Assembly: GCA_017624715.1 (NCBI GenBank)
Contig: JAGAMN010000008.1
Span: 1 to 41,239, forward strand
Direction of reading: 5' to 3'
Origin: Oscillospiraceae bacterium
GTDB taxonomy: Bacteria; Bacillota; Clostridia; Oscillospirales; Oscillospiraceae
Length of the DNA stretch: 41,239 nt
Positions 32,196 through 41,239 of this stretch are shown here, piece after piece (positions within the stretch are counted from its first letter, which is position 1; the number at the start of each line of letters is the position of its first letter). The notes beneath the pieces were generated by a model. The model saw only the letters and a list, made by a program, of their open reading frames with translations, ran no database searches and was not told the DNA's origin. Made by a program: the position numbers and the translations under genes.

Positions 32196-32588
32196 ATGGA
32201 TTCCAGAAAGCTTGTATTGAAAGAAACAGCCGTGATTGCCATTGGCGAAGTGCTGTGCAGTGCGGCAATGATAGGCGTTTTTGCCCTGCTGGGGCAATTC
32301 AGCCTGGCGGTGCTGCTGGGTGCATTGGCCGGCTGTTTGATTATGACCGTAAATTACTTTTTCATGGCAGTTACCGTCAGCCTGGCGGCTGACCGGGCAG
32401 CCCGGGGAGATGTGGAGCAAGGCAAAAAGATGATCCAGCTGTCCTCTACTGTGCGTCTTCTGGTCATGGGCGGTGCGTTGGCGTTGGGCATTTTCCTGGG
32501 AGCCAATGTGATCGCACTGGTGCTGCCTCTTGCCTTTGCCCGCCCGATCTTAATGCTGGCGGAGTTTTTCAGAAAGAAGGGTGATTGA
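32196..32588 (+). CDS. atpI: ATP synthase subunit I (c-ring assembly factor)
   Basis: A 130-residue protein with four hydrophobic segments (AVIAIGEVLCSAAMIGVFALLG, LAVLLGALAGCLIMTVNYFFMAV, LLVMGGALALGIFLG, VIALVLPLAFARPILML). Together with its position between AtpZ and subunit a, this identifies AtpI, which helps c-ring assembly, notably in Na-type enzymes. GGAGG lies 5-6 nt before the ATG. Its stop overlaps the atpB start (TGATG). Confidence 0.82.
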   Translation: MDSRKLVLKETAVIAIGEVLCSAAMIGVFALLGQFSLAVLLGALAGCLIMTVNYFFMAVTVSLAADRAARGDVEQGKKMIQLSSTVRLLVMGGALALGIFLGANVIALVLPLAFARPILMLAEFFRKKGD

Positions 32589-33478
32589 TGGACGGAATTG
32601 AAGTCAGCGGTGCACAAACTCTGTTTTTCATTGGCCCCATTGCCATCCCCCAAACTATCCTTTCCCTGATCGTTGTTACCGCCACGCTCTGCTTTGCCGG
32701 TATTCTGCTTGGCAGGAACCTGCAAAAGCACCCGGGCAAGCTGCAGGTGCTGACGGAAAAAGGCGTTACCATGCTGATGAATCTGGTACGGGACACCATG
32801 GGTGAGCACAATATGGGCTGGGTGCCCTACATCGGCACCATCTTCCTGTCTTCCATACTGGGAAGCCTCATCGGCATGACCGGCTTCCTGCGGTCGACGA
32901 CCGCAGACCTGGCCGTGGTACTGACCTGGGCGGTCATGACCAGCGTAATCATCTGGTATCAGTCCATCAAGCGTAACGGCGTTCTCGGCTGGTTAAAGGG
33001 CTTTACAGAGCCCATTTGGGTCATGACTCCCATGAACCTGGTATCCGAGATCGCCCAGCCCATTGCCATGGCCTTCCGTCATTTCGGCAATGTGGCCGGT
33101 GGCAGCATCATTACCATGATCATCTATACCGCTTTATCCCTGTTGTCCACAACTTTGATCCGGCTTATTGCCAGTTCGATCCTGCTGCCGCTGATCCTGG
33201 TGGCGTTGGGTGCATTCCTGCTGTTTCTGGGCATCCGCAAGAAAAAGCTGCTGCCCAAGATCCTGGCAATTGTCTTCGGCGTACTGGGCATTTTAGGCCT
33301 TGCGACCTGTCTGGAGCTGCTGGGCGATGTCCAGATCCCCATTTTGCAGGTGGGCGTACCTGCGGTGCTGAGTATTTACTTTGATCTGTTTTCCGGATTT
33401 GTTCAGGCCTTCGTGTTCAGCCTGCTGAGCATGGTCTACATCGCAGGTGCCTGTCCGCCGCCGGAGATTCAGGAATAA
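32588..33478 (+). CDS. atpB: F0 subunit a, with an unusually long insertion
   Basis: A 296-residue subunit a. The essential Arg is in AFRHFGNVAGG (R164) and the conserved Gln is in DLFSGFVQAFVFSLL (Q273). In E. coli these two are 42 residues apart (R210, Q252); here they are 109 apart. The extra segment (about 195-250: LLPLILVALGAFLLFLGIRKKKLLPKILAIVFGVLGILGLATCLELLG when read in pieces) is strongly hydrophobic, with a basic turn, and would add two membrane helices. ATG at 32588 follows AGAAGG; a TTG just before it is less likely. It forms the ion half-channels with the c-ring. Confidence 0.92.
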   Translation: MDGIEVSGAQTLFFIGPIAIPQTILSLIVVTATLCFAGILLGRNLQKHPGKLQVLTEKGVTMLMNLVRDTMGEHNMGWVPYIGTIFLSSILGSLIGMTGFLRSTTADLAVVLTWAVMTSVIIWYQSIKRNGVLGWLKGFTEPIWVMTPMNLVSEIAQPIAMAFRHFGNVAGGSIITMIIYTALSLLSTTLIRLIASSILLPLILVALGAFLLFLGIRKKKLLPKILAIVFGVLGILGLATCLELLGDVQIPILQVGVPAVLSIYFDLFSGFVQAFVFSLLSMVYIAGACPPPEIQE

Positions 33479-33766
<288 letters not shown>

Positions 33767-33806
33767 TCTGCCTCTTTCCCAATCTCAACGGAAAGGAGCA
33801 TGAACT

Positions 33807-34310
33807 GTGGGACCGGGAGAATTTCTGAATATTAACTTTTTCACCGCACTGTTTACACTGGCCAATACCATTGTGCTGTTTATTGTGCTGAAAAAGTTTC
33901 TGTTTGTGCCGGTAATGAAGATGATCACCGACCGGCAAAAGGAAATCAACGATATGTACACCGAGGCCGGTAATGCCAAGGCGGAAGCCGAAGCTCTGGA
34001 AGCTGAGTATCAGCAAAAGCTCGCCAACGCCACTCAAACCGGTGAACGCATCGTCAAAGAAGCCGTTGCCCGGGGACAGGCTCGGGAGGAAGAGATCCTC
34101 CGGCAGGCCAACGCGGAAGCCTCTGCCATCATGGACAAGGCCGCCGCGGACATTGCCCTGGAAAAGAAAAAGGCCATCAACGATGCCAAGGACGAGATCT
34201 CTGAGCTGGCTATGGCCATCGCTGAAAAAGTGGTGGGCAGAGAGTTTAACGAAGCGGATCAGACCGATCTGGTGGACAGCTTTATCAACGAATTGGGTGG
34301 CACGCTATGA
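33807..34310 (+). CDS. atpF: F0 subunit b
   Basis: A 167-residue protein with one N-terminal membrane helix (ALFTLANTIVLFIVLKKFLF) and a long charged, Ala/Glu-rich coiled coil (AKAEAEALEAEYQQKLANA...), ending AEKVVGREF. It forms the peripheral stalk. The start is GTG at 33807, with GAAAGGAG 8 nt upstream. It overlaps atpH by 4 nt (ATGA). Confidence 0.95.
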   Translation: MGPGEFLNINFFTALFTLANTIVLFIVLKKFLFVPVMKMITDRQKEINDMYTEAGNAKAEAEALEAEYQQKLANATQTGERIVKEAVARGQAREEEILRQANAEASAIMDKAAADIALEKKKAINDAKDEISELAMAIAEKVVGREFNEADQTDLVDSFINELGGTL

Positions 34311-34846
34311 CGCAGGTGGGTAGTGTTTACGGCGAAGCGCTATACGATCTTGCCAAGAGTGAGCGTCTGTCCCAGAAAATTTTGCAAGAGTTGACGGTTC
34401 TGGAGGAAAGTTTCCGCCAGAGCCCGGAATTCCTGCGGCTTCTAGCCGCCCAAAGTCTGTCAAAACAGGAGCGCTGCGCCATTTTAGACGACAGCTTTCG
34501 CGGCAAATTGCACCCCTATGTGCTGAATTTTTTGAAAATTCTCACCGAAAAGGGTTATCCCAAGCATTTTTTCGATTGTGTTACCGCCTATCGGGAGCAC
34601 TACAATCGTGACAATGGTATTCTGCCGGTAACCGCCATTACCGCTGCTCCGCTATCTGAGGAGCAGTTAACCCGGCTTCGCCAAAAACTGGCGGTCATTA
34701 CCGGCAAGACCATTCAGCTTACCAACAAGCTGGAGCCTAGCGTCCTGGGCGGTATCCGCCTGGACTACGACGGCAAGAGCCTTGACGGCACCATAGCTCA
34801 GCGGCTGGATGCCATCCGTAAAACGCTTAAAAATACCGCACTTTGA
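34307..34846 (+). CDS. atpH: F1 subunit delta
   Basis: A 179-residue protein. It shows [30 protein letters not shown] at the N-terminus and the C-terminal [33 protein letters not shown], both typical of delta (OSCP). It connects the b stalk to the top of the alpha/beta hexamer. It overlaps atpF and ends 19 nt before atpA. Confidence 0.93.
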   Translation: MTQVGSVYGEALYDLAKSERLSQKILQELTVLEESFRQSPEFLRLLAAQSLSKQERCAILDDSFRGKLHPYVLNFLKILTEKGYPKHFFDCVTAYREHYNRDNGILPVTAITAAPLSEEQLTRLRQKLAVITGKTIQLTNKLEPSVLGGIRLDYDGKSLDGTIAQRLDAIRKTLKNTAL

Positions 34847-34865
34847 TTCAGAAAGCAGGTACAAT

Positions 34866-36380
34866 ATGGACTTACGACCTGAAGAAATTACAAAAATTAT
34901 CCGCGCGCAAATCAAAAACTACGAAAATAAGCTGGAGACCAGCGAAACCGGCATCGTCATCCTGGTTGGTGACGGCATTGCTAAGGTCTCCGGCCTGGAT
35001 AACTGCATGGCCGGCGAACTGGTAGAGATGTCCAATGGCTCTTACGGCATGGCACAGAATCTGGAAGAAGATACCGTATCCGTCGTTATTTTGGGCACAG
35101 ACAGCGGCATTAAGGAAGGCGACACCGTTAAGCGTACCGGCAAGGTGGTATCTGTCCCTGTGGGCAGCGGCCTTATTGGCCGTGTTGTCAACGCCCTGGG
35201 CGAGCCCATCGACGGCAAAGGCCCCTTTTATGCCGAGGGCTACTGCCCCATTGAGACTCCTGCCCCCGGCATCATCGACCGTCAGCATGTCAGCCGTCCT
35301 CTGCAGACCGGCATCAAGGCCATCGACTCCATGATTCCCATCGGTCGCGGTCAGCGTGAGCTGATCATCGGTGACCGCCAGACCGGCAAGACCACCATCG
35401 CCACTGACACCATTCTGAACCAGAAGGGTAAAAATGTGATCTGCATTTATGTGGCCATCGGTCAGAAGCGCAGTACCGTTGCCCAGATCGTGGAGAGCTT
35501 GACTATCAGCGGCGCTATGGACTACACCATCGTAGTCTCCGCCACCGCTTCGGAGCTGGCGCCCATGCAGTATATTGCCCCCTACGCTGGCTGCGCCATC
35601 GGTGAGCATTTTATGCACCAGGGCAAAGATGTGCTGATCATTTATGATGATCTTTCCAAGCACGCTGTGGCTTACCGTGCCATTTCCCTGCTGATCCGCC
35701 GTCCTCCCGGACGTGAGGCTTATCCCGGTGATGTTTTCTATCTGCACAGCCGTCTTTTGGAGCGCGCTGCCCAGATGTCACCGGAAAAAGGCGGCGGTTC
35801 TTTAACCGCCCTGCCCATCATCGAAACCCAGGCCGGTGACGTATCCGCCTACATTCCCACCAATGTCATTTCCATCACCGACGGCCAGATCTTCCTGGAA
35901 ACCGAGCTGTTCAACGCCGGTGTTATGCCCGCTGTCAACCCCGGTATTTCCGTTTCCCGTGTTGGCGGTGATGCCCAGATCAAGGCCATGAAAAAGGTTG
36001 CCGGTTCTTTGAAGCTGCTGTACTCCCAGTACCGGGAGCTGCAGAGCTTTGCCCAGTTCGGCTCTGACCTGGACGCAGATACCAAGTCCCGTCTTGCCCT
36101 GGGCGAGCGCATCGTTGCCGTGCTGAAGCAGCGCAACAATGCCCCCGTGGAGGTGGCCCACCAGGTCTGCATCCTGTATGCCGTCACCAAGGGCTATCTG
36201 AAGGACATTGCTGTGGAGAGGATCCCTGAATTCGAACAACGGCTGTACGAATTCATGGACAGCCGTAACGACGATGTGCTCTCTTCCATCCGCTCCACCG
36301 GGAAGCTGGAGCCTGACACCGAAAAGGCCCTTCAGGCAGCCCTGAACGACCTGCTCAAAGAATTTAACGCACCCGCATAA
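34866..36380 (+). CDS. atpA: F1 subunit alpha
   Basis: A 504-residue protein. It has the P-loop [15 protein letters not shown], the family signature [17 protein letters not shown] and an N-terminal beta-barrel ([27 protein letters not shown]). It carries the non-catalytic nucleotide sites. I chose ATG at 34866, with AAAGCAGG upstream; the frame runs back to 34809 inside atpH but has no ribosome site there. Confidence 0.96.
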   Translation: MDLRPEEITKIIRAQIKNYENKLETSETGIVILVGDGIAKVSGLDNCMAGELVEMSNGSYGMAQNLEEDTVSVVILGTDSGIKEGDTVKRTGKVVSVPVGSGLIGRVVNALGEPIDGKGPFYAEGYCPIETPAPGIIDRQHVSRPLQTGIKAIDSMIPIGRGQRELIIGDRQTGKTTIATDTILNQKGKNVICIYVAIGQKRSTVAQIVESLTISGAMDYTIVVSATASELAPMQYIAPYAGCAIGEHFMHQGKDVLIIYDDLSKHAVAYRAISLLIRRPPGREAYPGDVFYLHSRLLERAAQMSPEKGGGSLTALPIIETQAGDVSAYIPTNVISITDGQIFLETELFNAGVMPAVNPGISVSRVGGDAQIKAMKKVAGSLKLLYSQYRELQSFAQFGSDLDADTKSRLALGERIVAVLKQRNNAPVEVAHQVCILYAVTKGYLKDIAVERIPEFEQRLYEFMDSRNDDVLSSIRSTGKLEPDTEKALQAALNDLLKEFNAPA

Positions 36381-36395
36381 GGAAGGAGGAGCCCC

Positions 36396-37232
36396 ATGGC
36401 TGGCGTTTCCACCAAGGAAATCAAAAATCGAATCCGCAGTATGGAATCTACCAAGCAGATCACAAAGGCCATGGAAATGGTGGCCGCTTCCAAGCTGCGT
36501 CATGCCCAGGCACGGGTGACAAATTCCCGTCCCTACTTTGAAATTCTGTACTCCACGATCACCGATATTGTGGATTCCAATTTGGATTTTTCCTCCCCTT
36601 ACCTGATGGAGCGGGATGTCAAAAAGTCCATGTATATCGTCATTGCCGGTGACCGGGGTCTTGCCGGCGGCTACAACAGTAACATTTTGAAGAAGGTTTG
36701 GTCGGAGTTGGAAGGCAAAAATGCCGTAGTCCTGCCCATCGGCAAAAAGGCGGTGGATTTCTTCCGCAGCCGGAAGATGGAGTTGCTGACCGAAAACTAT
36801 GCAGAAGCAGCTGCCATATCCATCGGTGACTGCTTTACCATTGCCAAGCAGCTTTCCAAGGCCTACTGCAAGGGCGAATTTGACGAGATCATCATCGGCT
36901 ACACCAACTTTGTTTCTGTTCTTTCCCAGACCCCTGCTACTTTGCGGCTGCTGCCCCTGCTGCAAAGTGCCGGTGAGAAAAAACCTTCCGACATTGTGTA
37001 CGAACCGAATTGCGCGGAAGTCTTCGAGACGATCGTCCCGGAATACCTGGGCGGTATTCTCTACGGTGCTCTGTGCGAAAGCCGTGCTGCCGAGCAGGCT
37101 GCCCGACGTACTGCCATGGACTCTGCCACCCAAAACGCAGAGGAGATGATTGCAGACCTGAGCCTGAAATTCAATCAGGCCCGGCAGGCTGCCATCACCC
37201 AGGAGATCACAGAGATCGTCGCCGGCTCTTAA
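36396..37232 (+). CDS. atpG: F1 subunit gamma
   Basis: A 278-residue protein with the N-terminal helix STKEIKNRIRSMESTKQITKAMEMVAASKLRHAQ, the Rossmann-like middle (YIVIAGDRGLAGGYNSNILK) and the C-terminal signature RRTAMDSATQNAEEMIADLSLKFNQARQAAITQEITEIVAG when read across its length. It is the rotating central stalk. AAGGAGG lies 8 nt before the ATG. It is followed by a 148-nt gap with a repeat element before atpD. Confidence 0.95.
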   Translation: MAGVSTKEIKNRIRSMESTKQITKAMEMVAASKLRHAQARVTNSRPYFEILYSTITDIVDSNLDFSSPYLMERDVKKSMYIVIAGDRGLAGGYNSNILKKVWSELEGKNAVVLPIGKKAVDFFRSRKMELLTENYAEAAAISIGDCFTIAKQLSKAYCKGEFDEIIIGYTNFVSVLSQTPATLRLLPLLQSAGEKKPSDIVYEPNCAEVFETIVPEYLGGILYGALCESRAAEQAARRTAMDSATQNAEEMIADLSLKFNQARQAAITQEITEIVAGS

Positions 37233-37244
37233 CCCAACAACACT

Positions 37245-39182
<1,938 letters not shown>

Positions 39183-39188
39183 GAAAAC

Positions 39189-39219
39189 CAGCCACCGGAA
39201 TGAACGGTGGCTGTGTTTT
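39189..39219 (+). terminator. terminator of the ATP synthase operon
   Basis: A perfect 9-bp stem, CAGCCACCG / CGGTGGCTG, with a GAATGAA loop, followed by TGTTTTTT. Confidence 0.92.
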
Positions 39220-39247
39220 TTACGAAAAAGTTTTTTGTTTCATAAAG

Positions 39248-39408
39248 GCCCCCTTGTGTAAAGGGGGCTGTCAAAAATCACCGATTTTTGACTGGGGGAT
39301 TGGTGTGAGCGGCACCATCCACGAACTAAGTACGTGACTATAAAATTTCAAACAATCCCTCCGAGCGAAATCAAAGATTTCGCCCACCTCCCTTTGCACA
39401 AGGGAGGC
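39248..39408. repeat. second type of dispersed repeat (inverted ends GCCCCCTTG / CAAGGGAGGC)
   Basis: The outer arms GCCCCCTTGTGTAAAGGGGG (39248-39267) and CTCCCTTTGCACAAGGGAGG are inverted copies. Inside are two perfect small hairpins: TCAAAAATC around ACCGATTTTTGA, and GCGAAATC-AAA-GATTTCGC (39364-39382). It has no coding capacity. It fills most of the 330-nt gap between atpC and the next gene; the remainder holds a promoter. Confidence 0.7.
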
Positions 39409-39456
39409 TTTATCTCCTCTGCAACCGTTGGTTGCGGAATTTCCAAGCCGGGTTGG

Positions 39457-39485
39457 TAGACATTTTTTCGTTAAAATGATAGAAT
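39457..39485 (+). promoter_or_regulatory. promoter of the XRE-type gene
   Basis: TAGACA (39457-39462), 17 nt, TAGAAT (39480-39485), 30 nt before the start codon. Confidence 0.6.
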
Positions 39486-39514
39486 CAAGCCATCCTAACA
39501 AAGGAGGACTATTT

Positions 39515-40356
39515 ATGAATCTCGCCGAAAACATCTACCGCCTGCGCATGCAACGAAATATGTCCCAAGTGGAGCTGGCTGACGACTGGGTGTATCCCGG
39601 CAATCGGTTTCCAAATGGGAAACCGGCACCGCTGTGCCCGAATTGGACAAGCTGGTCAAAATGAGTACCTTGTTCGATGTATCTCTGGACGAACTGGTTG
39701 GCGAAACTATCCCCACCCAATCACCGCCGCAGCTGCAGGATGCCCCCTCTGATCCCCCTCCTCCTACCCATGGTTATTGGGCAGGTTTTATTCTGCTCGC
39801 CTGCGCCTTGCTGTCCTTCCTTCTTCGTGGTTTTACCGGTTTTGTGGCACTGGGAATTCCCCTGATCGTCTGCGGTATTTTGTGCTTGGTGCTCAAGCGG
39901 CACAGATGGCTCTGGTGCGGCTGGGTATTGCTGTTTTGGATTGTAAATTGGTTGCCGAATCCATCACTGGCCTTAACCCCCTGTTGGACACTGGTGGGCA
40001 ATATGGTATTTCCAAACTTCACAGCCACAGCCCTTTACAATTTCATAATTTCCTTGGTTTGCAATGCATTTATTGTGCTGTTGTCTGTTCTTACCCTGCG
40101 CTCCTACCTGACTGCCGCCATCCGATATGTAACCAACCACAAAACGAACCTGCTGCTTGGCTGGCTGTTCATCCTGATTCCGAGTTTTGCAGCCACTATA
40201 CTTTCTACGATAATCGCCTATCGGTTTGTGCGTGAGCAGTTCTCCTTAGATTGGTATTACCGCGCACTCTTCTATCTTAACTGGCTCCATTTTGGCGTAG
40301 TATTGACAATGATTATCTTCACCGTTGCCCGGCTTCGTGCCCCAAGGAAAGAATAA
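39515..40356 (+). pseudogene. XRE-family regulator with membrane domain, disrupted by a frameshift
   Basis: The start (39515, AAAGGAGG upstream) encodes MNLAENIYRLRMQRNMSQVELAD. After that the helix-turn-helix should read about A-L-G-V-S-R-Q-S-V-S-K-W-E-T-G-T-A-V-P-E-L. This sequence is present, but in the next frame: one base is missing near 39581 (GACGACTGGGTG where GACGCACTGGGTG would keep frame). The second frame continues MPELDKLVKMSTLFDVSLDELVGE and then a membrane domain with about five or six helices (GYWAGFILLACALLSFLL...) to 40356. It is either a recent pseudogene or a sequencing error. The intact protein would be a typical Clostridium XRE regulator with a C-terminal membrane domain. 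Confidence 0.85.
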
Positions 40357-40401
40357 TTGGACGGATTTTTCAGTTTTTTCCACAAAAATACATCTTCCCT
40401 C

Positions 40402-40430
40402 TTGTAAAATCTGCTGTTTTGGCTTATACT
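40402..40430 (+). promoter_or_regulatory. promoter of asnS
   Basis: TTGTAA (40402-40407), 17 nt, TATACT (40425-40430), 36 nt before the ATG. Confidence 0.75.
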
Positions 40431-40465
40431 AATCTATAATTCTCCCAAGAAAAGAGGAAAGTGTT

Positions 40466-41239
40466 ATGGAATTGATCACCGTCCGCGAACTGTTCAAGAA
40501 CACCGCCGCCTATGCAGGCAAGGAAATTGAGATCGGCGGCTGGGTGCGCAATCGCCGCCCCTCCAAGCAGTTTGGCTTCATCGTACTGAACGACGGTACC
40601 TATTTTACCCCCGTCCAGGTGGTTTATAACGACACCATCGAAAACTTCCAGGAAATCTCCAAGATCAACATCGGCGCAGCCCTGATCGTCAAGGGCACTG
40701 TGGTGCTGACTCCGGATAGCAAGCAGCCCTTTGAGATCCAAGCTTCCACCGTCACCGTAGAGGGTCCCTCCACCGGTGATTACCCCCTGCAGCCCAAGCG
40801 CCACACCATGGAGTTCCTGCGGTCCATCACCCACCTGCGTCCCCGGACCAACACCTTCCAGGCCGTGTTCCGTGTCCGCAGCCTGGCTGCTATGGCCATC
40901 CACCAGTTCTTCCAGGATCGGGACTTTGTGTATGTCCACACTCCCCTGATTACCGGTTCTGACTGCGAGGGTGCAGGCGAAATGTTCCAGGTCACCACTC
41001 TGGACTTAAACAACATCCCCAAGACCGAAGACGGCAAGGTGGATTTCAGCCAGGACTTCTACGGCAAGCCCACCAATCTGACCGTTTCCGGTCAGCTCAA
41101 CGGCGAAACCTTCGCCATGGCTTTCCGCAACATCTACACCTTTGGCCCCACCTTCCGTGCCGAAAATTCCAACACCACTCGTCACGCCGCCGTGTTCTGG
41201 ATGATCGAGCCGGAGATTGCTTTTGCCGATCTGAATGAC
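40466..41239 (+). CDS. asnS: asparaginyl-tRNA synthetase, N-terminal 258 residues (cut by window edge)
   Basis: The gene is open to the window end. Residues 1-110 form the anticodon-binding OB fold ([25 protein letters not shown]). A class II catalytic core begins after [16 protein letters not shown] with motif 1, and motif 2 is visible in [25 protein letters not shown]. The phrase [14 protein letters not shown] and the [11 protein letters not shown] loop are those of AsnRS, not of AspRS. GAGGAAAG lies 6 nt before the ATG. It charges tRNA-Asn with asparagine. Confidence 0.95.
   Translation, partial: MELITVRELFKNTAAYAGKEIEIGGWVRNRRPSKQFGFIVLNDGTYFTPVQVVYNDTIENFQEISKINIGAALIVKGTVVLTPDSKQPFEIQASTVTVEGPSTGDYPLQPKRHTMEFLRSITHLRPRTNTFQAVFRVRSLAAMAIHQFFQDRDFVYVHTPLITGSDCEGAGEMFQVTTLDLNNIPKTEDGKVDFSQDFYGKPTNLTVSGQLNGETFAMAFRNIYTFGPTFRAENSNTTRHAAVFWMIEPEIAFADLND

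Overview
The window looks like a chromosome segment of an anaerobic gut-type Clostridium relative (Oscillospirales/Ruminococcaceae-like Bacillota). The reasons are strong AGGAGG ribosome binding sites, TTGACA/TATAAT promoters, a polyamine transporter with fused potC-potD, an F-type ATP synthase whose c subunit carries sodium-type ligands, and short GTCATTCTGAGCG-type dispersed repeats. The genus cannot be fixed from the sequence alone.

Region 1 (about 1-16,100) is an accessory, visibly AT-richer defence island. From left to right it holds two small P-loop kinase genes (one cut by the window edge); an M48 metallopeptidase behind a promoter/structured leader/terminator unit that looks like a small RNA or attenuator; a MerR-TipAS regulator; a small serine recombinase with a dyad over its promoter; an AbiEi/AbiEii type IV toxin-antitoxin pair; a decayed second copy of the recombinase; a small papain/transglutaminase-like orphan; a complete QatABCD anti-phage operon led by an extra gene with a ribbon-helix-helix-like start; a tandem array of four tRNA-like elements; a two-gene CBASS (CD-NTase plus four-helix membrane effector); and a Fic-like gene, lacking its catalytic His, coupled to a DUF6809 gene. 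A perfect 16-bp terminator stem at 16,099-16,134 marks the right edge.

Region 2 (about 16,150-31,740) is core-like: a DUF6062 protein, the polyamine importer potA-potB-potCD, tRNA t6A dehydratase TcdA, an amino-acid ABC importer (lipoprotein, permease, ATPase), a lipid-anchored or secreted orphan, galactose mutarotase, a cysteine-rich orphan, and a recD2-comF-mreB operon.

Region 3 (about 31,850-41,239) is the whole ATP synthase operon (atpZ-like, atpI, atpB, E, F, H, A, G, D, C) from one strong promoter, with a repeat element between atpG and atpD and a roughly 65-residue insertion in subunit a. It is followed by a second repeat element, a frameshifted XRE-type membrane regulator, and the start of asnS.

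The most unusual item is the tRNA-like array (about 12,383-12,714). Its elements are spaced 3-8 nt apart, three carry an encoded CCA end, and they sit between the divergent Qat promoter and the CBASS terminator.
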